DNA of 64,000 bases from CALINF01 sp039990395 (GCA_039990395.1 JBDXFZ010000146.1:1798001-1862000), one strand, 5' to 3'; shown: positions 25,797 through 35,307, counted from the first letter of the stretch. Made by a program: numbers and translations. The notes: generated by a model from the sequence alone, not told the origin.

Positions 25797-26342
25797 ATGA
25801 CGGCCAGACACACACTATCACTGGTACTATTTATGGCCGGCGCACTGTTTTTCAGCGCTTACTCCCTGGCCCAGGCTGAGCCCGAGATAAGTGAGCTGAC
25901 CTATCTGGATCGGGGATTTATGCAGCAACAGCGGGAGCTCATCAACGACATAGCGGCCACCAATCTCGGGCGGCAATTCTCTGGCGAAAAAGTGCGCGAT
26001 CTGGATTTACTCCAGGCCCTGCTTGATCGCGACTTGGTGAGACCGGAACAGACACGCGAACTGCAGGCGATGGGGCTGATACTTGGCGATCTATTAGCGG
26101 AGGAACTGGATCTGGACTGGGTAATTTACGAAGACACTGTCGGACGCAGTCGTGCACTACGCTACGCCGACACAGACAACTACTTATTCCCGATGACCAT
26201 GATTGCAAGACGCCTCGAGGCCGACAGCCACACACCGGTGGTTGCGATCTATGACAAAGCGTACCAGAGCATTTACAGGATCCAACCGCAGCGCCCTTTT
26301 CAGGAACCCATCACGCTGTTAAATAACAATAGTACCCAGTAA
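25797..26342 (+). CDS. Exported DUF3806-like protein
   Basis: A 181-residue protein with a signal peptide ending at YSLAQA. The mature part has DLLQALLDRDLVRPEQTRELQAMGLILGDLLAEELDLDWVIYEDTVGRSRALRY, which fits DUF3806, followed by LFPMTMIARRLEA. The ATG at 25797 has AGGAGACACTTG directly upstream and is preferred to the frame's first Met, nine codons earlier. It lies 35 bases before the Mla-type operon in the same direction and may be transcribed with it; no functional link is established. It is expected in the periplasm. Confidence 0.65.
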   Translation: MTARHTLSLVLFMAGALFFSAYSLAQAEPEISELTYLDRGFMQQQRELINDIAATNLGRQFSGEKVRDLDLLQALLDRDLVRPEQTRELQAMGLILGDLLAEELDLDWVIYEDTVGRSRALRYADTDNYLFPMTMIARRLEADSHTPVVAIYDKAYQSIYRIQPQRPFQEPITLLNNNSTQ

Positions 26343-26377
26343 ACTCTGTGTCGATATAACAACGGACCCGCCGCTGA

Positions 26378-27508
26378 ATGAGCAACACTGCACCCGTATT
26401 TCAGCTGGACAACTCGCAATCAGGCACTCTGGTGCTGACCCTTAGCGGGAACTGGGAGCAAGGCGCTGGCGCGCCGGATTTCAATGAGCTGCATACCAAC
26501 CTCAACGCCCTGTCACCCACGGTTATAACGGTCAAATTCGACAATATCGAGCATTGGGATTCGATACTAATGGCGTTCCTACTGCAATGCTCAAACCATT
26601 GTCAGGACAATGACATTGATCTCGATACCAGCTCTCTCCCAGAAGGTGCACAGAGGCTGCTTAGCGTGGCCACAGCAGTGCGCCCCCATCAACAGCCAGA
26701 ATCCTCAAGCTATCACTGGCTGAGTTCACTCGACCCGATTCGCATGCTAAAAACAACGCTGGGGAGTGTCCGGGAATCACTGGCCTTCATTGGCGAAGTG
26801 GCAATTGCACTGACGAAATTGGCGGTGGGCAAAGCTAACACACGCTACGTGGACTTTCGCGCTTTTTGCTATCAATCTGGTCCGGATGCCTTTGCAATCA
26901 TCAGCCTGATTAGCATTCTTGTGGGCATGATCCTGGGCTATCTTGGCGCAGTGCAGTTGGAACAATTTGGCGCAGGCATCTACGTTGCCGACCTTGTCGT
27001 TATTGGCACCCTGCGCGAAATGGGCGCGTTGATGACCGCTGTGGTCATGGCCGGGCGCACGGGAGCGGCGTATGCGGCGCAACTCGGCACCATGCAGACC
27101 AACGAAGAAATCGATGCAATTGTTACACTGGGCGTCTCGCCGATCGAGTTTCTGGTTGTGCCTCGCATGCTGGCGTTGGTTGTCATGATGCCATTGCTCA
27201 CCATCTACGCCGACGTTCTGGGAATTCTTGGCGGCGCTCTGGTCGCGGGCGGTTTGGGCATCACACCTTTACAGTACTTCAATCAAGCCAGCGCTGCGGT
27301 GGAGATCAACCACATCGTGGTGGGCCTGATCAAAAGCGTAGCTTTTGCAGTGCTGATCGCGGTTGCGGGGTGTCGCTCGGGCATCAATTCCGGCCGTAGC
27401 TCGGCCGCAGTCGGACAGGCGGCTACGGAGGCTGTGGTAACGGCGATCATCTACCTGATCATTGCCGATGCCGCCATCAACATTCTCTGCCAGCAACTGG
27501 ACTACTGA
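26378..27508 (+). CDS. MlaE-family ABC transporter permease with N-terminal STAS domain
   Basis: A 376-residue inner-membrane permease of an Mla-like phospholipid/lipophile ABC system. Residues about 1-105 form a STAS-like domain (GTLVLTLSGNWEQ, ITVKFDNIEHWDSILMAFLLQC), which elsewhere is the separate MlaB subunit. Residues about 125-376 are the MlaE permease: GAVQLEQFGAGIYVADLVVIGTLREMGALMTAVVMAGRTGAAYAAQLGTM is the diagnostic block, then MQTNEEIDAIVTLGVSP and a C-terminal hydrophobic pair. The ATPase gene begins 3 bases after the stop, so the operon is tight. The STAS fusion occurs in other proteobacteria. Confidence 0.92.
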   Translation: MSNTAPVFQLDNSQSGTLVLTLSGNWEQGAGAPDFNELHTNLNALSPTVITVKFDNIEHWDSILMAFLLQCSNHCQDNDIDLDTSSLPEGAQRLLSVATAVRPHQQPESSSYHWLSSLDPIRMLKTTLGSVRESLAFIGEVAIALTKLAVGKANTRYVDFRAFCYQSGPDAFAIISLISILVGMILGYLGAVQLEQFGAGIYVADLVVIGTLREMGALMTAVVMAGRTGAAYAAQLGTMQTNEEIDAIVTLGVSPIEFLVVPRMLALVVMMPLLTIYADVLGILGGALVAGGLGITPLQYFNQASAAVEINHIVVGLIKSVAFAVLIAVAGCRSGINSGRSSAAVGQAATEAVVTAIIYLIIADAAINILCQQLDY

Positions 27509-27510
27509 GC

Positions 27511-28287
27511 ATGATCGAGTCACCGCCGCCCATCGAAGTACGCAATCTCACCATGGCCTATGGCGACTTCGTTATTCAAAGAGACCTCAACTTTGTGATC
27601 AACCAGGGTGACATCTTCGTCATTATGGGCGGCAGCGGTTGCGGCAAGAGTACCTTGCTTAAGCAAATGCTGGGGCTTATTACTCCAGCTGAGGGCGATA
27701 TTATCTACTCGGGACAGAGTTTCGTGCACGCCGATAGCAACGAGCAGGAAAACATGCGCAAGCGCTGGGGTATTACTTACCAGAGCGGCGGCTTATTCAG
27801 CGCTATGACATTAGCCGAGAACATCTCACTACCGCTGCAGCTGTATACCCGGTTTACCCCAAAAGAACGAACAGAGATCATCGCGTATAAGCTGGCGTTG
27901 GTAGGGCTTGCCGGGTATGAAGACTACTACCCATCAGAGGTCAGTGGCGGCATGCAGAAGCGCGCCGCACTTGCACGAGCCATTGCAATGGACCCAGACA
28001 TTCTCTTTTTCGACGAGCCAAGTGCGGGGCTCGATCCAATCAGTTCACGGCTGCTTGATGAACTGATCGTGCAGCTGAAGGAATCCATTGGGGCTACAGT
28101 CGTGATGGTCACCCACGAGCTTCCCAGTATTTTTGCCATTGCAACCAACTCGGTCTACCTCGATGCAAGCACCCGTACAATGATTGCCTACGGTGATCCT
28201 CGTGATCTACGCGATCACACTGACCAGCCGGTTGTGAGACAATTTCTTACCCGCTCAAGTGCAGCCACTACTGAGGAAACGGCATGA
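27511..28287 (+). CDS. Mla-type ABC transporter ATP-binding protein
   Basis: A 258-residue ATPase subunit. Walker A is GGSGCGKSTLLKQ, the Q-loop is TYQSGGLFS, the signature is VSGGMQKRAALARA, Walker B is DILFFDEPSAGLDP and the switch His is in MVTHELPS. The signature and YQSGGLFSAMTLAENISLPL match MlaF-like proteins. It overlaps the MlaD-like gene as ATGA at 28284-28287. Together with the permease and MlaD-like protein it forms the inner-membrane complex that moves lipids or other hydrophobic molecules; direction of transport is unknown. Confidence 0.94.
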   Translation: MIESPPPIEVRNLTMAYGDFVIQRDLNFVINQGDIFVIMGGSGCGKSTLLKQMLGLITPAEGDIIYSGQSFVHADSNEQENMRKRWGITYQSGGLFSAMTLAENISLPLQLYTRFTPKERTEIIAYKLALVGLAGYEDYYPSEVSGGMQKRAALARAIAMDPDILFFDEPSAGLDPISSRLLDELIVQLKESIGATVVMVTHELPSIFAIATNSVYLDASTRTMIAYGDPRDLRDHTDQPVVRQFLTRSSAATTEETA

Positions 28288-29252
28288 GTGAAAAGCCCCA
28301 GTCCGCCATTATCGGCGCCTTCATCGTGGGCGCGTTGTTGATCACTATTTCTGCGATCATCTTCGTTAGTCAAACCGGCCTGGGCAGCAATCGTGAGAAG
28401 ATTGTCATGGTTTTTGATGGCTCTGTGAAAGGACTGACACTGGGAGCGCCTGTGGCACTGCGAGGTGTGCAGATAGGCCAGGTTACCGATATTGAGCTGA
28501 TTCTCAATACCGACTCAATCGACGTAATCATGCTTGTGGAAGCCGAACTAAGTGGTGAGAACTTTCGTCGGGTTGGAAGCCAAGACAGCAATATCACGGA
28601 GGATCTGATTAACAGTGGATTGCGTGCGCAACTCAATACGCAGAGCATATTGACCGGGTTGCTTTACGTTCAGATGGATTTTCATCCTGATAGTAAAGTC
28701 CAACTTGCTGACATAGATTCCGAACATGTCCAGATTCCCACCATCCCCACTGAGCTTGAGCGCTTTGCTTTAGAGTTCCAAAAGATAGACTTTGCGGAGC
28801 TTGCTTCTGATATCTCCGATATAACCAACAACATCGATCGCTTTGTCAGCAATGAGGCGTTTCAGGCGCTTCCGGGTGACTTGAGAAACTCACTTAAGTC
28901 GCTGGATGCGATGACCGCTGAACTTACCGACGTGCTGAATGCCAACGGTCCCAAACTGGAACAGTTACTCGACAGCTCCACTCAAACTATGGTGCAGGTG
29001 CGCACGGACTTACCGCAGCTGTCCGCCAGTGCAGAGGCTACGCTGCAAGAACTCAATACTGCAGCAGCAGCATTTGAGCAGGCAATGCAGGGCGTGACTG
29101 AGATCGTCTCTGATGATTCTTCCACCCGCTATCAACTGGATATCGCGCTCAAGGAGATAGCCAGTGCCAGTCGCGCGCTACAGCTGCTGGCCAGAACTCT
29201 TGAGGAGCGGCCCGACGCACTCATTCGAGGCAAACGCGAGGAAACACGATAA
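28284..29252 (+). CDS. MlaD/MCE-family substrate-binding protein
   Basis: A 322-residue MCE protein anchored by one N-terminal transmembrane helix (about residues 8-30, IIGAFIVGALLITISAIIF). The MCE domain runs about 38-120 (FDGSVKGLTLGAPVALRGVQIGQVTDIEL). A long helical tail with FVSNEAFQALPGD and repeated TxLNxANGP-like segments resembles PqiB/YebT-type extensions that form a periplasmic channel. It overlaps the ATPase by 4 bases and shares one base with the following lipoprotein. Longer than E. coli MlaD (183), it is closer to the Mce proteins of Pseudomonas-type systems. Confidence 0.92.
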   Translation: MSEKPQSAIIGAFIVGALLITISAIIFVSQTGLGSNREKIVMVFDGSVKGLTLGAPVALRGVQIGQVTDIELILNTDSIDVIMLVEAELSGENFRRVGSQDSNITEDLINSGLRAQLNTQSILTGLLYVQMDFHPDSKVQLADIDSEHVQIPTIPTELERFALEFQKIDFAELASDISDITNNIDRFVSNEAFQALPGDLRNSLKSLDAMTAELTDVLNANGPKLEQLLDSSTQTMVQVRTDLPQLSASAEATLQELNTAAAAFEQAMQGVTEIVSDDSSTRYQLDIALKEIASASRALQLLARTLEERPDALIRGKREETR

Positions 29253-29860
29253 TGCTTAACTCGACCGCACGGCTTACTGCTACAAGACTGATAACAGCTG
29301 CCGTCGTGGTGTTGCTCACAGCGTGCAGCAGTACACCCGATAGTCAGTACTATTTGTTGACGGCGCTGGCGCAAGGTGAGTCTGAAAACGAGTCACCCTC
29401 TGTTGGGGTAGGTCCGATTGAGATTCCTCAATATCTTAATCGCAATGGCCTAGTTTATCATCGTGCTGGCAACCAGGTAGATGTCGCAAGTTTCGAACGC
29501 TGGGCGGAACCACTCACTGATGGGCTGTCGCGCGTGATCAGTCTCAATCTGTCTGCGCTGTTGAATAGTCAGAGTGTGCAAGTATTTCCCTGGCCTCAGC
29601 AATATGCGCCCACCTACGCCGTTTCAGTGAATGTTCTGGAACTGGACGCAGAAGGTACTCAAGCCAGCCTGGCCGCCAAATGGACAATACGTCACACCAA
29701 GGGTGAAATCATTACACGCAGGCTCTCGCGCCTGAGTGAGTCACTAAAGGGGTCTGACTCCGCGGCATCGATCACCGCAGCATACAGCCGACTTCTGCTG
29801 AGCCTCAGTGAGGAGATTGCAGCTGGAATAACAGCTGCGACAGCCGAATCTAACCAATAA
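29252..29860 (+). CDS. ABC-type transport auxiliary lipoprotein (PqiC-like, DUF330)
   Basis: A 202-residue outer-membrane lipoprotein. The lipobox is LLTAC with C25 lipidated. SQYYLLTALA and VGVGPIEIPQYLNRNGLVYH are hallmarks of the PqiC/ABC auxiliary family, which acts with MCE proteins in lipid transport. EPLTDGLSRVISLNLSALLNSQSVQVFP and EEIAAGI follow. Its ATG shares one base with the MlaD-like stop, so it is the fourth gene of the operon. It probably delivers the far end of the MCE channel to the outer membrane. Confidence 0.88.
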   Translation: MLNSTARLTATRLITAAVVVLLTACSSTPDSQYYLLTALAQGESENESPSVGVGPIEIPQYLNRNGLVYHRAGNQVDVASFERWAEPLTDGLSRVISLNLSALLNSQSVQVFPWPQQYAPTYAVSVNVLELDAEGTQASLAAKWTIRHTKGEIITRRLSRLSESLKGSDSAASITAAYSRLLLSLSEEIAAGITAATAESNQ

Positions 29861-29877
29861 AGACAAGGTTTGCGGCA

Positions 29878-30555
29878 CTATGCCGCCAACACCACAGCCT
29901 CTCCTATGGGTTCCATTTCTTGCAGACCCTTGTTCCGCGCATTGCTCACATTTCGAGATAATGGGCAAACAGTCCAGGGCTCTTTGAGTCGCGCACTGAA
30001 TATTTCGTGTTGGGGCTCCACCGTCCGGGTATTATCCAACCACAAATCGCACTCCTGTGGGGCCAGAATCACCGGCATACGATGGTGCCAAGGCTCGAAA
30101 GCTGGGGCGGCAGCTGTTGTGACCAATGTGCAGGTGAGCAAGGGTGCATCGCCTCCGGGCCACACTTCCCACAACGCAGCCATCGCAAAAGCACCACTGG
30201 TACTACTAATCAGGTAGGGTTGCTTGGCATCGCCCTCCTTTCTCCACTCGATAAAGCTACTCACTGGCACGATTGCGCGCTGAGATTCAAACGGTTTACG
30301 AAATGCTCGACTGGTGCTAAGTGTTTCACTGCGTGCATTGAACATAGCGTATCTCTGGCTTACTTCACTGGCCCAAGCAGGCGTTAGCCACCAACGCGCA
30401 GAATCTACAGAACGTTGGTGATCCAGCTCACGCACGACAGGCAGGCGCTCGGTTGGGGCTACGTTAACCGCCGGTGGCAACGCAAGGTCTATGCCGAGGT
30501 CTCGCAGCAGCTGCACCAGCCCTGGATTGTCAATCACGTTTACGCGTCCGCACAT
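29878..30555 (-). CDS. SOS response-associated peptidase (HMCES/YedK)
   Basis: A 225-residue protein that forms a covalent thiazolidine link with abasic sites in single-stranded DNA. The start ATG at 30555, preceded by GGAGG, gives MCGRV, placing the catalytic Cys at position 2 as the mechanism requires; the longer frame upstream would bury it. Other active-site residues are in NARSET (Asn), FIEWRKEG (Glu) and HHRMPVILA (His). It lies next to the Mla operon, transcribed in the opposite direction, and is divergent from the RND pump. No LexA box was seen upstream. Confidence 0.93.
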   Translation of the reverse strand: MCGRVNVIDNPGLVQLLRDLGIDLALPPAVNVAPTERLPVVRELDHQRSVDSARWWLTPAWASEVSQRYAMFNARSETLSTSRAFRKPFESQRAIVPVSSFIEWRKEGDAKQPYLISSTSGAFAMAALWEVWPGGDAPLLTCTLVTTAAAPAFEPWHHRMPVILAPQECDLWLDNTRTVEPQHEIFSARLKEPWTVCPLSRNVSNARNKGLQEMEPIGEAVVLAA

Positions 30556-30676
30556 ATTCTCTGTTCCTCCCGAGCTCACCTTGGCGCCAACGCTAGGATG
30601 ACTGATACGACACTGAGCCGCCATTACGACCGAGAGAAAAAGCGCCAAAAACTCCCACTAGCTATTTCTAAATATA

Positions 30677-30698
30677 GTGTTATAGTTATGTATAACAC
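30677..30698. promoter_or_regulatory. Perfect 22-bp palindrome, likely repressor operator
   Basis: Arms GTGTTATA (30677-30684) and TATAACAC (30691-30698) are exact reverse complements around the 6-base centre GTTATG. It lies 22 bases before the RND pump ATG and 122 bases before the YedK start. A TATAGT hexamer (30681-30686) is inside it, so bound protein would cover a -10 region. Size and symmetry suit a TetR- or MarR-type dimer; no such regulator is encoded in the window. Confidence 0.6.
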
Positions 30699-30719
30699 CA
30701 AACAATATTGTGGCATGCA

Positions 30720-33700
30720 ATGACACACTCACACAGCAAACGGTTCCAGCGCCCTCACTACCTTATCGACAGCTTCACCCGGCATCCGCTGGCAGCTAAT
30801 CTGCTGATGGTCATGCTCATATTGGCTGGGATATGGGGTATTCGCCAGTTGAATATCCACCTGAACCCAACTCAAGACCCCAGTTCTGCGTCGGTAGAGC
30901 TGATTTGGCCAGGCGCTGCAGCAGAAGACATCGAGCGCTTGATTACGCAACCAGTGGAATACCAGCTGCGCAGCCTACGAGGGCTGAAAAATCTAACGTC
31001 ACGCACAGTCGACGCAAGAGCCACTATCAACCTGCAATTCAATGCCAGTACCGACATGGGCGAGGCTCTGGACAGAATCAAGCAGCAGATCGCCCAAACA
31101 CGGGATTTACCGACGGAGCTGGAGCCCCCGGTAGTCCGCCTGTCGGAGCATGTAGAGACCGTTGCGGCGCTATTGCTCTACGGTAGCGGCTCGCTGGAGG
31201 AACTGGTGCCTATCGCCCGTCAGGTAGAGCGTGACCTGATGGCCCAAGGCGCTGACGTTGTGCAATTTCGCGGCATTCCCCAGGAAGAAATCGCTATACA
31301 GGTTGACAGCAAAACGCTGTTCGAACTGGGTGTTCCGCTTCAGGAGATCGCGCGCAAAGTAATGGAAAACAGCCGGGATGTGCCAGCAGGCAGCGTTGGC
31401 GGCGGACAGCAGGAACGCAAGCTCCGAAGCCTGGATCAGCGCCGCTCTGCATTGGGATTTGCCGACCTGCCTATCAACACAGGCGATGGAGGGCAGCTGC
31501 GGTACCTCGGCGATATCGCCAACATCGAACGTCGGCAGCAGGACGACCAGCGCCTGTTTTACTATAACGGACAGCCCGCGGTAATGCTGATCACGCGGCG
31601 CCTGAACGGTTCCGATACCATCAAGGAAGCCCAGATTCTACATAACTGGCATGATGCCAACGCTGAACAATTGGCGCTGCAGGGTGTGGAGTCCAAAATC
31701 TGGCTGGAAGCGTGGTTGTTCGCCCGCGAGACGTTGATGCTGGTAGTAGGCAACGGCATCGGTGGCCTCATCCTGGTTGTTGCCACCCTCTTTCTGTTTC
31801 TCAGCTCACGCATAGCCAACTGGGTCACGATCGGCATCCCCGTCTCGTTTCTTGGTGCTCTGGCTGTGTTTTACTATTTCGGCGGCTCCATTAATTTTAT
31901 CAGCTTGATCGGCGCGGTCATGGCACTGGGCATCGTGGTAGACGACGCTATCGTGGTGGGCGAACACGCGCTGTACCAGTTTGAATCCGGCAAAAGCCCG
32001 GAGGAAGCCGCCGCCCTGGGTGCGCACCGCATGTTTACGCCCGTAATGGCCTCATCGCTCACAACAATGGCGGCCTTTCTGCCACTGATCGTACTGGATG
32101 AAGCGTTTATACGAGAGATACCCATCCTGATGATCTGCGTGATCATTGCATCTCTGGTTGAATGCTTCCTCATATTGCCCGGGCACTTGCGACACAGCTT
32201 CACGCATATGCAGAAGAAACAGCCGGGGCGCCTGCGCCAGTCGTTCGACAGCGGTTTTGCGCGCTTTCGGGACGATCGCTTTACTCCGCTGCTGCGCGCA
32301 GCGTTAGGCAATCGACGCGCAGTGCTCGCGGTTTCTCTGGGAGTATTTGTCATCGCCATGTCGCTGCTAGCCAGTGGTCGAGTCAAGCCGGAGCTCAACT
32401 TGAATGTAAATTTTGAGTTTGCCGATGCCTATTTGCAATTTGCTGCGGGCACTTCCGAGCACGATAAAGAGGCGTTCATGGTTGAGTTGGAGCGCACGGT
32501 GCAAGAAACCAACGACCAGTTCGGAGGCGATGTCATCGTTACTCACATTCGCCAGCGCAATTTTGCCTTTCTGGAACAGCAGCCGCGCAAGGGCTCACAG
32601 TATGCATCCATGTGGGTGGAACTCGTCCCTCCGGATCGCCGTGATGTCACCCTAAGCGAATTTTCCGCCGCATGGCAGAAGCGGCTGGCCCCTAACCCCA
32701 ATGTGGAATCCATTCAATTTGAAGCCGGGGAAGACAACTGGCCCGATCTGCAGCTGTATTTTAGTGGCGCTGATGTCACTACCCTCAAGGCAGCAGCTGA
32801 AGATTTGGCCGAGAAGTTGTCGACATACCCGGGGGTCAGCAACGTTTTTGATGACCTTCCCTATGGCAAGGAGCAGTGGATATTTTCACTGACGACAGAA
32901 GGTCGTGCGGCAGGATTGACCTCTGCGGATGTGGGTCGTCAGCTACACGCAGCGTTCGAGGGATACCGGGTGCAGCTGTTCACTGAAAACGACGCCGAGC
33001 TGGAAGTACGCGTTTCGCTGCCTGCAGAGCAACGTCATCAGCTGGGCACGATTCACCAGATGCCTATCACCACGCCTGCTGGCAGCGTCATGCCGCTCTC
33101 TGCTGTGGCTTCCATCGAATCACGTCGGGGAATAGAGCGAATCAATCACCGCAACGGCCAGAAAGTGATCAATGTCTTTGGAAACGTAGACCGTAAGATC
33201 AGCACACCCATGGCCATTATCTCCGAGCTCGAGGAAGTTGTGATTCCTGACATCGTTAACACTTATGGCGTTAAGTATGGATTGGGAGAACGTTCCGCAG
33301 AAGAAGCCGAAGTACTGGGCGACATGTTGCTGGGCGCTGCCATTGGCCTGCTCCTCATCTACCTGATTCTCGCCTGGATATTCGCTTCATGGACCTGGCC
33401 ATTGGCAGTGATGGCTGCTATCCCTCTGGGGTTTACCGGTGCAGTGATTGGCCTGCAACTGCTGGATCTAAATCTTGGAATCATGGCCATCATGGGGCTG
33501 TTTACCCTGACAGGCGTTATCGTCAACGACTCCATCATTCTGATCACCGCGTTCAAAGAACATCGTACCAGCGGCATGGAGGCGAACGACGCATTGGTTG
33601 AAGCTTGTCGAAGCCGCCTGCGCCCGGTCATTCTGACATCGGTAACGACGACGCTGGGTCTAGCCCCGATGATGCTGGAAAGCTCACCGATGGGCGAGGC

Positions 33701-33902
33701 TATGGCGCCATTGGCTGTCGTGATTTGCTTTGGTCTTCTATACGGCACGACCCTGATCTTGCTCACCATTCCAGCAGTGCTGTCGATACTGGAGACACTG
33801 GCCGAGCGAAGAACTCGCAAGCAACCGCTAGCTCACAAAGATAACTCAATAAACGACAGCACAATGCCAGCAGAACCGCCTACCGCGGCCACTGCTCACT
33901 AA
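30720..33902 (+). CDS. RND efflux transporter, inner-membrane permease
   Basis: A pump of about 1060 residues with two large periplasmic loops and twelve transmembrane helices. The proton relay Asp pair is D408-D409 in GIVVDDAIVVGEH. In the second half, where AcrB has the Lys of the relay (AKN), this protein has GVIVNDSIIL, which marks a different RND branch. WPGAAAEDIERLITQPVE and SLTTMAAFLPLIVLD are family blocks. I prefer ATG at 30720; the frame extends upstream to a TTG at 30708 without a better ribosome site. The adaptor gene follows 10 bases later. No outer-membrane channel gene is present, so a TolC-type protein encoded elsewhere is presumed. Confidence 0.93.
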   Translation: MTHSHSKRFQRPHYLIDSFTRHPLAANLLMVMLILAGIWGIRQLNIHLNPTQDPSSASVELIWPGAAAEDIERLITQPVEYQLRSLRGLKNLTSRTVDARATINLQFNASTDMGEALDRIKQQIAQTRDLPTELEPPVVRLSEHVETVAALLLYGSGSLEELVPIARQVERDLMAQGADVVQFRGIPQEEIAIQVDSKTLFELGVPLQEIARKVMENSRDVPAGSVGGGQQERKLRSLDQRRSALGFADLPINTGDGGQLRYLGDIANIERRQQDDQRLFYYNGQPAVMLITRRLNGSDTIKEAQILHNWHDANAEQLALQGVESKIWLEAWLFARETLMLVVGNGIGGLILVVATLFLFLSSRIANWVTIGIPVSFLGALAVFYYFGGSINFISLIGAVMALGIVVDDAIVVGEHALYQFESGKSPEEAAALGAHRMFTPVMASSLTTMAAFLPLIVLDEAFIREIPILMICVIIASLVECFLILPGHLRHSFTHMQKKQPGRLRQSFDSGFARFRDDRFTPLLRAALGNRRAVLAVSLGVFVIAMSLLASGRVKPELNLNVNFEFADAYLQFAAGTSEHDKEAFMVELERTVQETNDQFGGDVIVTHIRQRNFAFLEQQPRKGSQYASMWVELVPPDRRDVTLSEFSAAWQKRLAPNPNVESIQFEAGEDNWPDLQLYFSGADVTTLKAAAEDLAEKLSTYPGVSNVFDDLPYGKEQWIFSLTTEGRAAGLTSADVGRQLHAAFEGYRVQLFTENDAELEVRVSLPAEQRHQLGTIHQMPITTPAGSVMPLSAVASIESRRGIERINHRNGQKVINVFGNVDRKISTPMAIISELEEVVIPDIVNTYGVKYGLGERSAEEAEVLGDMLLGAAIGLLLIYLILAWIFASWTWPLAVMAAIPLGFTGAVIGLQLLDLNLGIMAIMGLFTLTGVIVNDSIILITAFKEHRTSGMEANDALVEACRSRLRPVILTSVTTTLGLAPMMLESSPMGEAMAPLAVVICFGLLYGTTLILLTIPAVLSILETLAERRTRKQPLAHKDNSINDSTMPAEPPTAATAH

Positions 33903-33912
33903 GGAGAAAGCT

Positions 33913-35229
33913 ATGCCCACCTTGTCAAACCCAGTTAACCTCTTGCGAAAAGTGAGCAAAAAAATCGGCCGTAAGAACAAAATTCTCGCGGCAATAGTAG
34001 GCGCTTCATTTATCTTTACCGGAACGCTGATGGCGACAGCGCCCAAGCACGACCCTGCTGAGATAGAGGAAAAGTCATGGCCAGTCAGCAGTATTACCGC
34101 CCGCTCAGAAACTCTCTCTCCTGAGCTGCAATTATTCGGACGAGTGGAAACACCCAACCACGCCACGCTAAGCGCCGCCGTGGAAACCCAGGTTACGGTG
34201 CTTGCAGTTCAAGAGGGGCAAGCAGTAAAAGCGGGTGAGCTGCTGGTTGCGCTTGATCCTGCCGAGGAGCGGCTGCATCTGCAACAACGTGAGGCAGATC
34301 TCAGCGACGCTCGCTCATTATTACAGTCGGCCCACCGAGATATCACTACCGATCGCGAAGTGCTGGCGCATATGGAGGACCTGCATGCGCTGACGCGCAG
34401 CAAGGCGCAGCGGCTCAAAACACTCAATAGCAAGCAGCTGATTGCCACCGAACAACTAGAGAATACGCTGCAAGAGGTCGCTCGTCAGTCTATTGAGCTC
34501 TCACGCCAGCAGGCGCTGGTAGATAATCACAGCAATCGCTTAGCCAGCGCCGAAGCCGCGGTAGAGCGAGCGAGCGCTGCACTGGAAAACCAGCGCCTGA
34601 ACCTTGCCAGAACAGATGTTCGCGCACCGTTTGATGGACGCGTATCAAAAATGTTCGTCTCCCCCGGAGACAGAGTTCGGCCGGGGCAGGAACTCGTTTC
34701 TGTATACGATACATCTGCCATGCAGGTTCGCGTTCCCATTCCCACCGATGCGATCATGCAGCTGAAATCCGCACTGCGCATGGGTACCGACATCAGTGCC
34801 ACGCTTACCGATTCAGGACTGGTAGCCGAACTCTCGCAATTAGCAGGCGCGGTCAGTCAAGGGCGAACTGGCGCCGATGCCATATTCACTGTTGCTGACC
34901 CACATAACTTTCTTGAGCTGGGCCGTGCTGTGGATGTCAAAATACGACTTCCAAAGATTGATAGCGTGATCGCCCTTCCCCTCTACAGCATATACAGCAA
35001 TCGCCGGGTTTACGTGATCGAGGACGAACGACTGCGCAGTATTGCTATTGCACCGCTGGGGCAGCGTATAAACAGCGAAGGCGAGATTGAGGTACTGATA
35101 GACGAAAGTCAGCTAGCAGCAGGAGCCACAGTTCTCGCCACTAATCTGCCCAAAGCCACCAGCGGATTGAAGGTTCAAGTGATTAACGACAACAGAGCGC
35201 TGGCTAGCGTCGCGAATGGCGCTGGCTGA
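33913..35229 (+). CDS. RND efflux periplasmic adaptor (MFP)
   Basis: A 438-residue HlyD/AcrA-like membrane fusion protein. An N-terminal hydrophobic segment (ILAAIVGASFIFTGTLMA) anchors it. The first lipoyl half is VTVLAVQEGQAVKAGELLVALDP, a helical hairpin of about 120 residues follows, and the second lipoyl half is RTDVRAPFDGRVSKMFVSPGDRVRPGQELVSV. A beta-barrel and membrane-proximal domain complete it. AAGGAGAAAGCT precedes the ATG, ten bases after the pump's stop. It links the pump at 30720 to an outer-membrane channel. Substrates are unknown. Confidence 0.92.
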   Translation: MPTLSNPVNLLRKVSKKIGRKNKILAAIVGASFIFTGTLMATAPKHDPAEIEEKSWPVSSITARSETLSPELQLFGRVETPNHATLSAAVETQVTVLAVQEGQAVKAGELLVALDPAEERLHLQQREADLSDARSLLQSAHRDITTDREVLAHMEDLHALTRSKAQRLKTLNSKQLIATEQLENTLQEVARQSIELSRQQALVDNHSNRLASAEAAVERASAALENQRLNLARTDVRAPFDGRVSKMFVSPGDRVRPGQELVSVYDTSAMQVRVPIPTDAIMQLKSALRMGTDISATLTDSGLVAELSQLAGAVSQGRTGADAIFTVADPHNFLELGRAVDVKIRLPKIDSVIALPLYSIYSNRRVYVIEDERLRSIAIAPLGQRINSEGEIEVLIDESQLAAGATVLATNLPKATSGLKVQVINDNRALASVANGAG

Positions 35230-35278
35230 AACCAGAAGGCTAGTCGATATTAACGTTCAAAAGGACGCTCTGTAGTGC

Positions 35279-35307
35279 AAGACAACCCATAATTCATCTA
35301 CTATAGT
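35279..35307 (+). promoter_or_regulatory. Putative sigma70 promoter of the mscS gene
   Basis: AAGACA (35279-35284) and TATAGT (35302-35307) are spaced by 17 bases in the 169-base gap before the MscS gene, leaving a leader of about 85 bases. By eye only. Confidence 0.4.

Noticed and set aside
29872..29886. GCGGC/GCCGC hairpin after the Mla-type operon
   Set aside because: 5-bp stem, no T run, and it overlaps the end of the convergent YedK gene.
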